DNA of 6,533 nt from an uncultured Clostridium sp. (GTDB lineage Bacteria > Bacillota > Clostridia > TANB77 > CAG-508), in contig CAMSEX010000070.1 of the NCBI GenBank assembly GCA_947057875.1, forward strand, positions 1-6,533. The letters run 5' to 3'. This document shows, one piece after another, positions 1-5,977 of this stretch. Numbering within the stretch: position 1 is the first letter of the stretch; each line of letters begins with the position of its first letter. A program made the position numbers and the translations under genes. The notes beneath the pieces were generated by a model that was not told the DNA's origin, did not search any database, and worked only from the letters and a program-made list of their open reading frames with translations.

Positions 1-1
1 T

Positions 2-1582
2 TTTGAAACAACCAATGAAAAAATTTATCCTTCGCTTTCTGTTAATTTAGAATACTTAAAAACAAAATATAATTTGTTAATCAATAGTGATGTAAAATTT
101 AGGAAATTTGTCATTCCCATTCAAAACAAAAAAGTTCCTGCTATGCTTTTATATATTGATGGAATGGTTAATGAAACCACCATTACCAATTCTGTCTTAC
201 AACCATTATTATTGAAAAATTCCATTACCATGCAAGAACAAGAAACAACCAAAGGCAGCCGTGTTTCCATTACCCATGCCAAACCACCCAAATTGAATTT
301 GGAAAACTTTATTTTTGAAGGCTTAATTCCTCATAATAGCATTATCAAACAAACTGAATTTGAAGAGGTCATAAAAAATGTCAATGCTGGATTTTGCGCC
401 CTTTTTGTAGACACGGTTGCAACTGCTTTTTGTGTGGAAACCAAAGGATTTGAAGGCAGAAGTGTTTCCAGCCCTTTGACTGAAAATGTGGTTCGTGGTT
501 CGCAAGAAGCCTTTGTGGAAAGTCTTAGAACCAATACTTCTATGCTTCGAAAAATTGTCAATAATGAAAATTTGGTTATTGAAGAGGTTGAAGTAGGAAC
601 TTTAAGCAAAACCAAAGTTGCTATTTGTTATGTAAAAAACGTTGCAAACGATGATTTGGTCGCAGAAGCAAAATATCGTGTCAATAATCTAAATGTGGAT
701 TATTTGCTCTCTTCTGGTCAATTAGAACAATTCATCAAAGATAACCCAAGTAGTCCTTTTCCACAAACCATTTCAACAGAAAGACCTGACCGTGTCAGCA
801 GTTATTTGTTAGAAGGACGCATTGCCATTGTTATTAATGGAACGCCTTTTGTATTAGTTATTCCAGCTATCTTTTTGGATTTTCTAACCTCTGGAGAAGA
901 TAGAAACTTAAATTATCAATTTGCTAATTTTCTAAAATTCATCAGAATGATTGCTGTATTTTTTGCTACTTTTTTACCAGGTTTTTATGTAGCCATTACC
1001 AATTATCATCAAGAGCTCATACCATCAGAACTTTTATTTGCTATCGCTAATTCAAGAGAAGCCATTCCGTTTCCTGTTATTTTTGAAATTTTGATTATGG
1101 AAATTTCGTTTGAATTAATTCGTGAAGCAGGACTACGTGTTTCTTCTTCTTTTAGTACAACCATTGGTATTATTGGTGCTTTGATTTTAGGTGACGCTGC
1201 TGTTTCAGCAAATATTGTTAGTCCGATTTTAATTATTGTGGTTGCTTTTACGGGAATTTGTGGTTTTTCTGTACCTGATTTTTCCCTTACTACCTCGATC
1301 CGAATTTACCGTTTTGCCTATATTATTTTCGGATTTTTAGCAGGTTTTTTAGGAATTGCTTTTACCTTTTTCATACACTTTTTAATATTATCTAATTTAA
1401 CCTCTTTTGGCATACCATTTTTTACACCTTATATTCCATTTAGCAACCTAAAGCGTAATAAAGGATTTATTATAAAGCCAGTATGGAAACGTGATAGACG
1501 TAATGAATTTTTAAATACTAAACGTCCCAAAATAGAAAATAAAATTAGCATGGATTGGAGGAATTTGAATGCAAAACAATAA
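2..1582 (+). CDS. gerAA: Spore germination protein GerAA-type (GerA family, A subunit), 5' partial
   Basis: This is the A subunit of a germinant receptor in the spore inner membrane, where it forms a complex with the B and C subunits and triggers germination. The frame is open from base 2 with no stop, and upstream residues PSLSVNLEYLKTKY resemble the family N-terminus. The gene therefore starts left of the window, and the in-frame TTG at 74 is not its start. The visible 526 residues compare with about 480-520 for full-length homologues, so little is missing. Numbered from the TTG at 74 as residue 1, a soluble N-terminal domain carries the family block ENVVRG...EAFVESLRTN (137-154). A membrane domain follows, with helices around 288-309, 364-376, 383-401 and 412-440 and the conserved stretches GRIAIVINGTPFVLVIPA (248-265), YHQELIP (311-317), REAIPFP (328-334) and MEISFELIREAGLR (342-355). 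The tail is basic and cytoplasmic. The family call is very secure. Which receptor paralogue it is, and which germinant it responds to, cannot be told. Confidence 0.95.
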   Translation, partial: FETTNEKIYPSLSVNLEYLKTKYNLLINSDVKFRKFVIPIQNKKVPAMLLYIDGMVNETTITNSVLQPLLLKNSITMQEQETTKGSRVSITHAKPPKLNLENFIFEGLIPHNSIIKQTEFEEVIKNVNAGFCALFVDTVATAFCVETKGFEGRSVSSPLTENVVRGSQEAFVESLRTNTSMLRKIVNNENLVIEEVEVGTLSKTKVAICYVKNVANDDLVAEAKYRVNNLNVDYLLSSGQLEQFIKDNPSSPFPQTISTERPDRVSSYLLEGRIAIVINGTPFVLVIPAIFLDFLTSGEDRNLNYQFANFLKFIRMIAVFFATFLPGFYVAITNYHQELIPSELLFAIANSREAIPFPVIFEILIMEISFELIREAGLRVSSSFSTTIGIIGALILGDAAVSANIVSPILIIVVAFTGICGFSVPDFSLTTSIRIYRFAYIIFGFLAGFLGIAFTFFIHFLILSNLTSFGIPFFTPYIPFSNLKRNKGFIIKPVWKRDRRNEFLNTKRPKIENKISMDWRNLNAKQ

Positions 1583-2684
1583 TTACAAAATGCAAAAATA
1601 TGAAGCAATTTGCTTAATTTTAATGGTTATGGTTAGCAAATTAATCTTGAATATTCCTTACTATATTATTGATATGGTTGGTACTGGTGCTGTTATTAAT
1701 ATGATTTATATTGGCATCATGGGGCTCATTTTCATCTTAATATTAAATTATCTTTTCCAAAAATTTCCCAATTCGGACATCATTGATGTTTCCGAATATT
1801 TGGGTGGAAAAGTATTAAAAATAATCGTTAGCATCATGTTTATTTGTGTTTTCTTTTTTGTTGCTTATGTTACTTTGAGTGATTTTGCCAATATGTTAAA
1901 AATTATTTATTTTGAAAAAAGCCCACTGATTTTTATTTTATTATTTTTCATGATAGGTATTGTGGTATCTAATTTAATCGGTTTTAAGGCAATTGTTCGT
2001 ACCATTTGTTTTGTGATTCCCTTTACTATTATTAGCATATTAGTAACTTTATTTGCTGTGTATGACGATTTTTCATTAAATAAATTTACTCCATTTTTTG
2101 GCTACAATTTTCAAACAACTTTTGTTAATGGACTGCTTAATACCTTTTCACTTTATATTATCACTTACTATTATTTTTTAATGCCACTTTTAAAAGACAG
2201 TTTCCAATTTCAAAAAATAACAACTGCTTCTTACGCTATTTCTTGGGTTTTGTTATTTTTAACCGTGGTTTCCATTCTAACTATTTTTCCAATAGAAAAT
2301 AATACAGAACCAGTAAACGCACTGTATTTACTTTCTCGAAAAATAACGTTGGGTGATTTTGTACAAAGACTAGATGCTATCTTTATTTTACTATGGCTAA
2401 TTTCCATTTTTTGCTATTTAAGTTTATGCATTTTTATGATTAATCGAATCTTCTCAAAACTGACGAACCTTGCCCAATCAAAAATGATTACACTTTCTAG
2501 TATTTGCATTTTTTTTGGACTATGTCTTCTCCCTTTTCATATTGCCGTTAGCCGCTTTTTAGAAGATGTCGTTTATAAATATTTAATCATTATCTTAGTT
2601 TTTGGAGTCAGCTTTATGATTATGATTTTAGCAAATTTAAAATTCAAATTTAAGAAAGGAAATTCAATTATTCATTATGGTTAA
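1569..2684 (+). CDS. gerAB: Spore germination protein GerAB-type (endospore germination permease, B subunit)
   Basis: This is the B subunit of the germinant receptor, a relative of amino-acid/polyamine/organocation transporters. In the B. subtilis GerA receptor the B subunit is the germinant-sensing component. The protein has 371 residues, the usual family length, and about ten hydrophobic helices (roughly 12-29, 39-62, 84-106, 119-140, 143-165, 188-207, 218-240, 267-291, 307-326, 334-355). Family-like blocks include the extracytoplasmic segment NKFTPFFGYN (171-180) and RLDAIFILLWLISIF (267-281). The ATG at 1569 lies 7 bases after GGAGG (1557-1561), which favours it over the in-frame Met at residue 8. 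The gene overlaps the end of the A gene by 14 bases, so translation is probably coupled. Ligand specificity cannot be read from the sequence. Confidence 0.94.
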   Translation: MQNNNYKMQKYEAICLILMVMVSKLILNIPYYIIDMVGTGAVINMIYIGIMGLIFILILNYLFQKFPNSDIIDVSEYLGGKVLKIIVSIMFICVFFFVAYVTLSDFANMLKIIYFEKSPLIFILLFFMIGIVVSNLIGFKAIVRTICFVIPFTIISILVTLFAVYDDFSLNKFTPFFGYNFQTTFVNGLLNTFSLYIITYYYFLMPLLKDSFQFQKITTASYAISWVLLFLTVVSILTIFPIENNTEPVNALYLLSRKITLGDFVQRLDAIFILLWLISIFCYLSLCIFMINRIFSKLTNLAQSKMITLSSICIFFGLCLLPFHIAVSRFLEDVVYKYLIIILVFGVSFMIMILANLKFKFKKGNSIIHYG

Positions 2685-3819
2685 AAAATACATTGCCTTT
2701 TCATTGATTTTAACAATACTTCTTTTCACGCTGACTGGGTGTTATGACTCAAATGGTATTGAAAATTTTTATTATATTGTTGCCATTGGAATTGACAAAT
2801 CAAAAAAAGATGAAGGTTTGATTACCCTTCATGTGCAAAATGCAAAACCAACCAGTTCTTCTTCTGGTTCTAGTTCTCAATCCAATGAATCAAAAATTTA
2901 TTCCGTGGATTGCAAAACTATTGAGTCTGGAATTAATATTTTAAACAATTATTTGAATAAAAAAATCAATCTATCCCATTGTTCTGCCATTATTTTTTCA
3001 GAAGAAATCGCGAAAAGTGGCATCAAAAGTTATATGAATACACTCGCAAATGATACAGAAGTCCGAGCAACCTGTAATGTTATCATCAGTTCCAAATCTG
3101 CTTATGATTTATTAAATAATGTAACCAATTCAAGTGATAGTTTTTCTTCTCGTTTGTATGATTATATTTTAAATTCAGTCGATTACACTGGATATACCAT
3201 TAATGCCGATTTTAATAGTTTTTCTTCTCGAGTCAATAATAAAATAACACAAGCAACTGCCATTTATGCTGTTGTTAATGATAATACAGTGCAAAATTCA
3301 GGAGCTGCTGTGTTCAAAAATGGCTCTATGGTTGGAACTATTTGCCCGCTTCGCACCATAGCCCATCTAATGGTAACTAATAATTTAAAAGCATGTATGT
3401 TACCTTTAAACAGTCCTTTTAATGAAAATGGAGTGATTGATGTCAACATTAAAAAATTACAATCACCAGATATTGATGTCAGCATCAAAGACAATCACCC
3501 ATTTATCAAAATTGATTTACGTCTGCAAGGAAGTATTAATAGCTCTGGAGAAGAATTCGATTATACCAATCGAGATAATATTAAAAAACTCGAAGAGGCT
3601 TGTAATCATTATATCGAAACTTTAGTCAATGAATATTTAGATACTATTACAAAAGAATATAATTCTGATATTGCAGGTTTTGGCGGCATGTTATCTTCCA
3701 AATTTTTGACAGTTGATGATTATGAAAAAATTCACTGGAACGATATTTTTAAAAATTCAACTTATGAAGTTCATGTCAATACGACTATTACATCTAGTCA
3801 ATTATTAAATCGAGAATAA
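2677..3819 (+). CDS. gerAC: Spore germination lipoprotein GerAC-type (Ger(x)C family, C subunit)
   Basis: This is the lipoprotein subunit of the germinant receptor, anchored by a lipidated cysteine to the outer face of the spore inner membrane. A lysine-led hydrophobic signal peptide ends in the lipobox LTGC, with Cys22 the predicted lipidation site. The next segment, YDSNGIENFYYIVAIGID, is the family's typical continuation (usually GCWDxxEIE...xxGID). The 380-residue length is normal, with an N-terminal domain, a C-terminal Ger(x)C domain, and a typical beta-strand end (VHVNTTITSSQLL). Residues 58-72 form an unusually serine-rich low-complexity loop. The start overlaps the B gene by 8 bases (ATGGTTAA). 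The nearest Shine-Dalgarno-like run, AAAGGA, ends 16 bases before the ATG, which is long, so translation probably depends on coupling to the upstream gene. The operon context and the lipobox make the call very secure. Confidence 0.94.
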   Translation: MVKKYIAFSLILTILLFTLTGCYDSNGIENFYYIVAIGIDKSKKDEGLITLHVQNAKPTSSSSGSSSQSNESKIYSVDCKTIESGINILNNYLNKKINLSHCSAIIFSEEIAKSGIKSYMNTLANDTEVRATCNVIISSKSAYDLLNNVTNSSDSFSSRLYDYILNSVDYTGYTINADFNSFSSRVNNKITQATAIYAVVNDNTVQNSGAAVFKNGSMVGTICPLRTIAHLMVTNNLKACMLPLNSPFNENGVIDVNIKKLQSPDIDVSIKDNHPFIKIDLRLQGSINSSGEEFDYTNRDNIKKLEEACNHYIETLVNEYLDTITKEYNSDIAGFGGMLSSKFLTVDDYEKIHWNDIFKNSTYEVHVNTTITSSQLLNRE

Positions 3820-3824
3820 ATCAC

Positions 3825-3831
3825 AAGGAGG
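3825..3831 (+). promoter_or_regulatory. Strong ribosome binding site of the small fourth gene
   Basis: AAGGAGG lies 5 bases before the ATG at 3837 and just after the stop codon of the C-subunit gene. It is the best ribosome binding site in the operon and is the main reason for accepting the short 67-residue frame as a real gene. Confidence 0.85.
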
Positions 3832-3836
3832 ATTTT

Positions 3837-4040
3837 ATGACAGTTTTAGCTATTATTTTAATTTTTCTGTGTTTTTTGAAAAGTTTTTACTATGGTATTT
3901 ATGAAATCAAACAAAAACAAAATAAGCCAGGAGGAATTGCAGTTTGTTTATTTGCAATTCTCCGGACTTATCTTTCCGATTGTTATTATTTTTTGGCAAT
4001 ATATTTTATAATAAATATCATTTTACAATCTACTTTATAA
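3837..4040 (+). CDS. Small two-helix membrane protein, probable D subunit of the germinant receptor
   Basis: This 67-residue protein is encoded 17 bases after the C-subunit gene on the same strand, behind a near-perfect ribosome binding site, so it is very likely the fourth gene of the operon. It consists of a hydrophobic helix (about residues 2-20), a short charged linker (EIKQKQNKPGG, 23-33) and a second hydrophobic region (about 34-64). Small proteins with two transmembrane segments, called D subunits, are encoded in a number of GerA-type operons in Bacillus and relatives and can modulate receptor function. Size, topology and position all match. I did not recognise a specific family motif, and such short proteins diverge quickly, so the assignment is by context. 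The second helix carries an internal Arg and Asp (LRTYLSD), which is unusual for a simple membrane span. The last 11 bases overlap the 3' end of thyX on the other strand. Confidence 0.8.
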   Translation: MTVLAIILIFLCFLKSFYYGIYEIKQKQNKPGGIAVCLFAILRTYLSDCYYFLAIYFIINIILQSTL

Positions 4041-4695
4041 TCTTAATTTCTGCATATTTTTTCGCATCAAATTCTTCGTTGTATGGAACTTCGTCAAATA
4101 ACGCTGGCATTTGTTGTTTAAAATATAAAAGCAGTGGTATCATAAATTGTTGAATAGAAGGATGGGCATGCTCGTCTGCTCTTAAACTAAAAATATGTCT
4201 CCATTCTCGAATGTTTGCTGTCATGGTTAGTTCTGCTGCTGTACTATGTGGTAATAACAAACGCAATTGGTCAGGAAGTGCACCCTTTTTAGCCATTGTA
4301 TTGTAAGTCGTTTCAATCGTTTGCATACAATTTTTCCACTCTTCTAATAAGTCACTATCCTCAATATTACAAGGCTCAATAAAAGAAATTTCATTGCCAA
4401 ATTTATCTTTTGTATAATTACAATAACGTGTACTTTCAATTGAAAAAGATGCCACTCTATGACGCGTAATATCTTTATACGCTCCCACATCGCAACAAAT
4501 TCGTACTGTCACTTTTTCATGTTCTAGCACAGATTCATGTCCACGATTAATGCAATTTCTCAAAAAATGGTCATAACTATTTTCCTTAATATTGCCTTCT
4601 GTACGATAACAATGTTTTGCTGCTCTTTCTAAATTTTTCATCACTTTTATTCCATCTATTGCTTCTAATTCTACCCAAGGTTTTATAATTTTCAT
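4030..4695 (-). CDS. thyX: Flavin-dependent thymidylate synthase ThyX
   Basis: ThyX makes dTMP from dUMP in the cytoplasm, using methylenetetrahydrofolate as carbon donor and reduced FAD with NAD(P)H. It replaces the unrelated ThyA in many bacteria. At 221 residues it has the normal length. The ThyX signature is present as RHRVASFSIESTRY (residues 78-91), with the FAD/dUMP-contacting RHR and the substrate-binding Ser88 and Arg90. The downstream dUMP/FAD blocks LPDQLRLLLPHSTAAELTMT and NIREWRHIFSLR follow in the usual order. The consensus Asn-Glu at the middle of the signature is Ser-Ile here, a variant I recall from other clostridial and phage members followed by the same ESTRYCNY string. The ATG has GGGAGGA (4701-4707) 5 bases upstream and an independent promoter at 4723-4751. 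Its TAG stop overlaps the convergent small germination gene. I see no terminator downstream of it. Confidence 0.96.
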   Translation of the reverse strand: MKIIKPWVELEAIDGIKVMKNLERAAKHCYRTEGNIKENSYDHFLRNCINRGHESVLEHEKVTVRICCDVGAYKDITRHRVASFSIESTRYCNYTKDKFGNEISFIEPCNIEDSDLLEEWKNCMQTIETTYNTMAKKGALPDQLRLLLPHSTAAELTMTANIREWRHIFSLRADEHAHPSIQQFMIPLLLYFKQQMPALFDEVPYNEEFDAKKYAEIKIIK

Positions 4696-4722
4696 ATTTT
4701 TCCTCCCTTTATTTCTTTTTTA

Positions 4723-4751
4723 TTTATATCATATCCTCATTACTTTTTCAA
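4723..4751 (-). promoter_or_regulatory. Sigma-A type promoter of thyX with extended -10
   Basis: On the minus strand, TTGAAA (4746-4751) is followed after exactly 17 bases by TATAAA (4723-4728). TG one base upstream of the -10 box (TGaTATAAA) gives an extended -10 element. Transcription would start near 4716, leaving a leader of only about 20 bases that is mostly ribosome binding site. There is therefore no room for a riboswitch or attenuator in the transcript. Confidence 0.8.
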
Positions 4752-4770
4752 TAAAAATCACAAATTTTTT

Positions 4771-4802
4771 AACGCCCGTTTTCTTAGCATGACATCTTGT
4801 CA
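4771..4802. repeat. Two short palindromes upstream of the thyX promoter
   Basis: AACG-CC-CGTT (4771-4780) and TGACA-TCT-TGTCA (4790-4802) are two perfect small inverted repeats. They sit about 20-50 bases upstream of the thyX -35 box and downstream of the terminator. The first is a G+C-rich island in very A+T-rich surroundings. They could be protein-binding sites, but arms of 4 and 5 bases can easily arise by chance. Confidence 0.3.
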
Positions 4803-4817
4803 ATTAAAGCTTATCTA

Positions 4818-4848
4818 AAAAAACACCAGTTATAAACTGATGTTTTTT
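4818..4848 (-). terminator. Rho-independent terminator, apparently bidirectional
   Basis: The inverted repeat AAAAAACAcCAGTT / AACTGaTGTTTTTT has one C/A mismatch and a 3-base loop (4832-4834). It starts directly after the TAG stop of the 313-residue gene. The A-rich arm gives seven U residues at the end of the minus-strand transcript, and the T-rich arm gives six on the plus strand. It can therefore end transcription of the unknown gene and, from the other side, any transcript running rightwards antisense through thyX. Confidence 0.85.
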
Positions 4849-5790
4849 CTATTCTCCTCTGCCTTCTGGCAATGCAGGATAATCTAACACTACTTTAATT
4901 TGCAAAATATATTTTACTGTTCTAATAAATCGACTATTTTTAATTCTTTGCCATAAACTTGGCTTTGTTTCAAATCGAGTATCTAAAATAAAATTATCTA
5001 AATCTTCGTTTGAATCATCATTAGCCGCATTGTTATTTGGAACACTTTCTGTAATAATATCTTGTAATAATTCAGAAGTTGGTTTACTTGAAACAGTATT
5101 TGTTTCTTGTTTTACAATTTCTTCAAATTGATTATTCTTTACTGTTGACTCTAAAACTTGTGCAGGAGCTGGAATATATTTCAGTGCTTCTGCTACTTCA
5201 ATTCCAATATAACTTAGTGCCTTTGAAAGGTCTTCAATTCTCTCCATATCAATTTCAATGAAACTATTGGATTCTAGATTTTTTATTTTTGCTTTAATCA
5301 ACTTTTCAGATGCTTGATATTCTTCTGAATTCGCTTCTGTTGTTCCAATCAAATTTAACGCTTCTACAATATCTTCTGGATATTTTCTTTTGACTTTTTT
5401 CAAAATTTCTTTCCAATTTTTCGCTTTGATTTGAACCGCTTTTAACACATCTGACAAAACATTTGCAAGTTTGATATTTTTTTCTCTTTCACGAATTAAA
5501 TCCTCTACCTTTTTTGTGTTTTCTTCAAATTGATTTGTCGCAAATTCAACCAAATCATAAGCTGCTTTATAAACATCTGCTGGAAACGTATTTTTTTGAG
5601 GATATTCCATCAAATAAGTTTTAATCGATTCCACCAAATCTCTAAAATATGTATCTTCTTCTAGCTTAACAATTTGTTTTTTGCTGGTTGGATTAATTAA
5701 TTTTTGTGTTTTGTCTATTTGTGATAAAATTTTTTCTTCCGTGATTACCATTTTCACGTTTACTATGCCTGATTTTTTAAAAAATGACAT
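4849..5790 (-). CDS. Protein of unknown function, helical N-terminus with acidic linker and basic C-terminal segment
   Basis: I do not recognise this 313-residue protein. It has no signal peptide and no convincing transmembrane helix, so it is probably cytoplasmic. Residues 1-205 are rich in Lys, Glu, Leu and Ile and look largely alpha-helical, with a possible coiled-coil part near 84-135. Residues 210-268 form a polar linker rich in Asn, Asp, Glu, Ser and Thr, probably disordered (VPNNNAANDDSNEDLDN). Residues 276-300 form a basic, tryptophan-containing amphipathic segment (KPSLWQRIKNSRFIRTVKY), followed by a distinctive proline-containing end, LDYPALPEGRGE. The ATG at 5790 has AAGGAGG (5801-5807) 10 bases upstream. 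Met14 is an alternative but has no ribosome binding site. The gene has its own consensus promoter and terminator and is thus a single-gene unit. Composition matches its neighbours, with no sign of recent transfer. The basic C-terminal segment could contact membrane or nucleic acid, but this is a guess. Confidence 0.85.
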   Translation of the reverse strand: MSFFKKSGIVNVKMVITEEKILSQIDKTQKLINPTSKKQIVKLEEDTYFRDLVESIKTYLMEYPQKNTFPADVYKAAYDLVEFATNQFEENTKKVEDLIREREKNIKLANVLSDVLKAVQIKAKNWKEILKKVKRKYPEDIVEALNLIGTTEANSEEYQASEKLIKAKIKNLESNSFIEIDMERIEDLSKALSYIGIEVAEALKYIPAPAQVLESTVKNNQFEEIVKQETNTVSSKPTSELLQDIITESVPNNNAANDDSNEDLDNFILDTRFETKPSLWQRIKNSRFIRTVKYILQIKVVLDYPALPEGRGE

Positions 5791-5857
5791 TGTAAACTTA
5801 CCTCCTTAGTTTCATTCTATGCGCTTCATCCAAAAACACATCTCTTTCACTATTCCT

Positions 5858-5886
5858 ATTATACATTCTTTATTTAAAAAATTCAA
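5858..5886 (-). promoter_or_regulatory. Consensus sigma-A promoter of the unknown gene
   Basis: On the minus strand, TTGAAT (5881-5886) is followed after 17 bases by a perfect TATAAT (5858-5863). Transcription would start near 5851 and give a leader of about 60 bases ending in the AAGGAGG ribosome binding site at 5801-5807. This suggests vegetative, probably constitutive or repressor-controlled expression. Confidence 0.85.
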
Positions 5887-5893
5887 GTGATTT

Positions 5894-5977
5894 TTCGACT
5901 TTTTGTATTACATTTTCGTAACAACTTCTGTTTGTTTGTAATATTTTTGTAATATTTTGTCGAACTTTTGTTACGAA
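5894..5977. repeat. Interleaved inverted repeats upstream of the unknown gene's promoter
   Basis: A perfect 10-base inverted repeat, TTCGTAACAA (5915-5924) and TTGTTACGAA (5968-5977), has a 43-base spacer. A second pair, TTCGAC (5894-5899) and GTCGAA (5959-5964), interleaves with it. The right arm of the first pair contains the stop codon of the acyl-CoA synthetase gene. No U-run follows on either strand, so it does not look like a terminator. The position just upstream of the -35 box (5881-5886) of the unknown gene would suit paired operator sites or a structured 3' end of the synthetase mRNA. Confidence 0.6.
5935..5958. repeat. Tandem 11-base repeat TTTGTAATATT
   Basis: Two perfect head-to-tail copies of TTTGTAATATT (5935-5945 and 5946-5956), plus two further bases, lie inside the spacer of the 10-base inverted repeat. 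The 11-base period is close to one helical turn, so identical contacts would fall on the same face of the DNA. Related TGTATTAC and CGTAACA words occur nearby at 5904-5911 and 5917-5923. Confidence 0.6.

Noticed and set aside
323..615. Two minus-strand open frames of 60 and 94 codons within the GerAA-type gene.
   Set aside because: They are shadows of a clearly real gene, with no ribosome binding site and no recognisable product.
2832..2895. Serine-rich stretch in the C-subunit gene considered as a simple-sequence contingency locus.
   Set aside because: The codons are mixed and do not form a pure short tandem repeat, so slippage-driven phase variation is unlikely. It reads as a flexible loop.
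3264..3625. Open frames on both strands inside the GerAC-type gene.
   Set aside because: They overlap a well-supported lipoprotein gene in other frames and show no protein-like features.
4001..4018. Inverted repeat ATATTT-TATAAT-AAATAT near the convergent gene ends, considered as a terminator.
   Set aside because: The stem is A/T only, lies inside the small coding gene and is not followed by a T-run on either strand.
3944..4153. A 69-codon plus-strand frame starting with TTG, preceded by AGGAGG at 3929-3934.
   Set aside because: The ribosome-binding-like run is the codon sequence for Pro-Gly-Gly in the small germination gene. The frame overlaps that gene and continues antisense into thyX, and its product has no recognisable features.
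4784..4804. TTGACA on the minus strand (complement of 4798-4803) as an alternative -35 box for thyX.
   Set aside because: No -10-like hexamer lies 16-18 bases downstream (the sequence there is AAACGGG). The TTGAAA/TATAAA pair at 4723-4751 is far better.
5079..5261. A 60-codon plus-strand frame inside the unknown 313-residue gene.
   Set aside because: It is a low-complexity Leu/Gln-rich shadow of the minus-strand gene, without a ribosome binding site.
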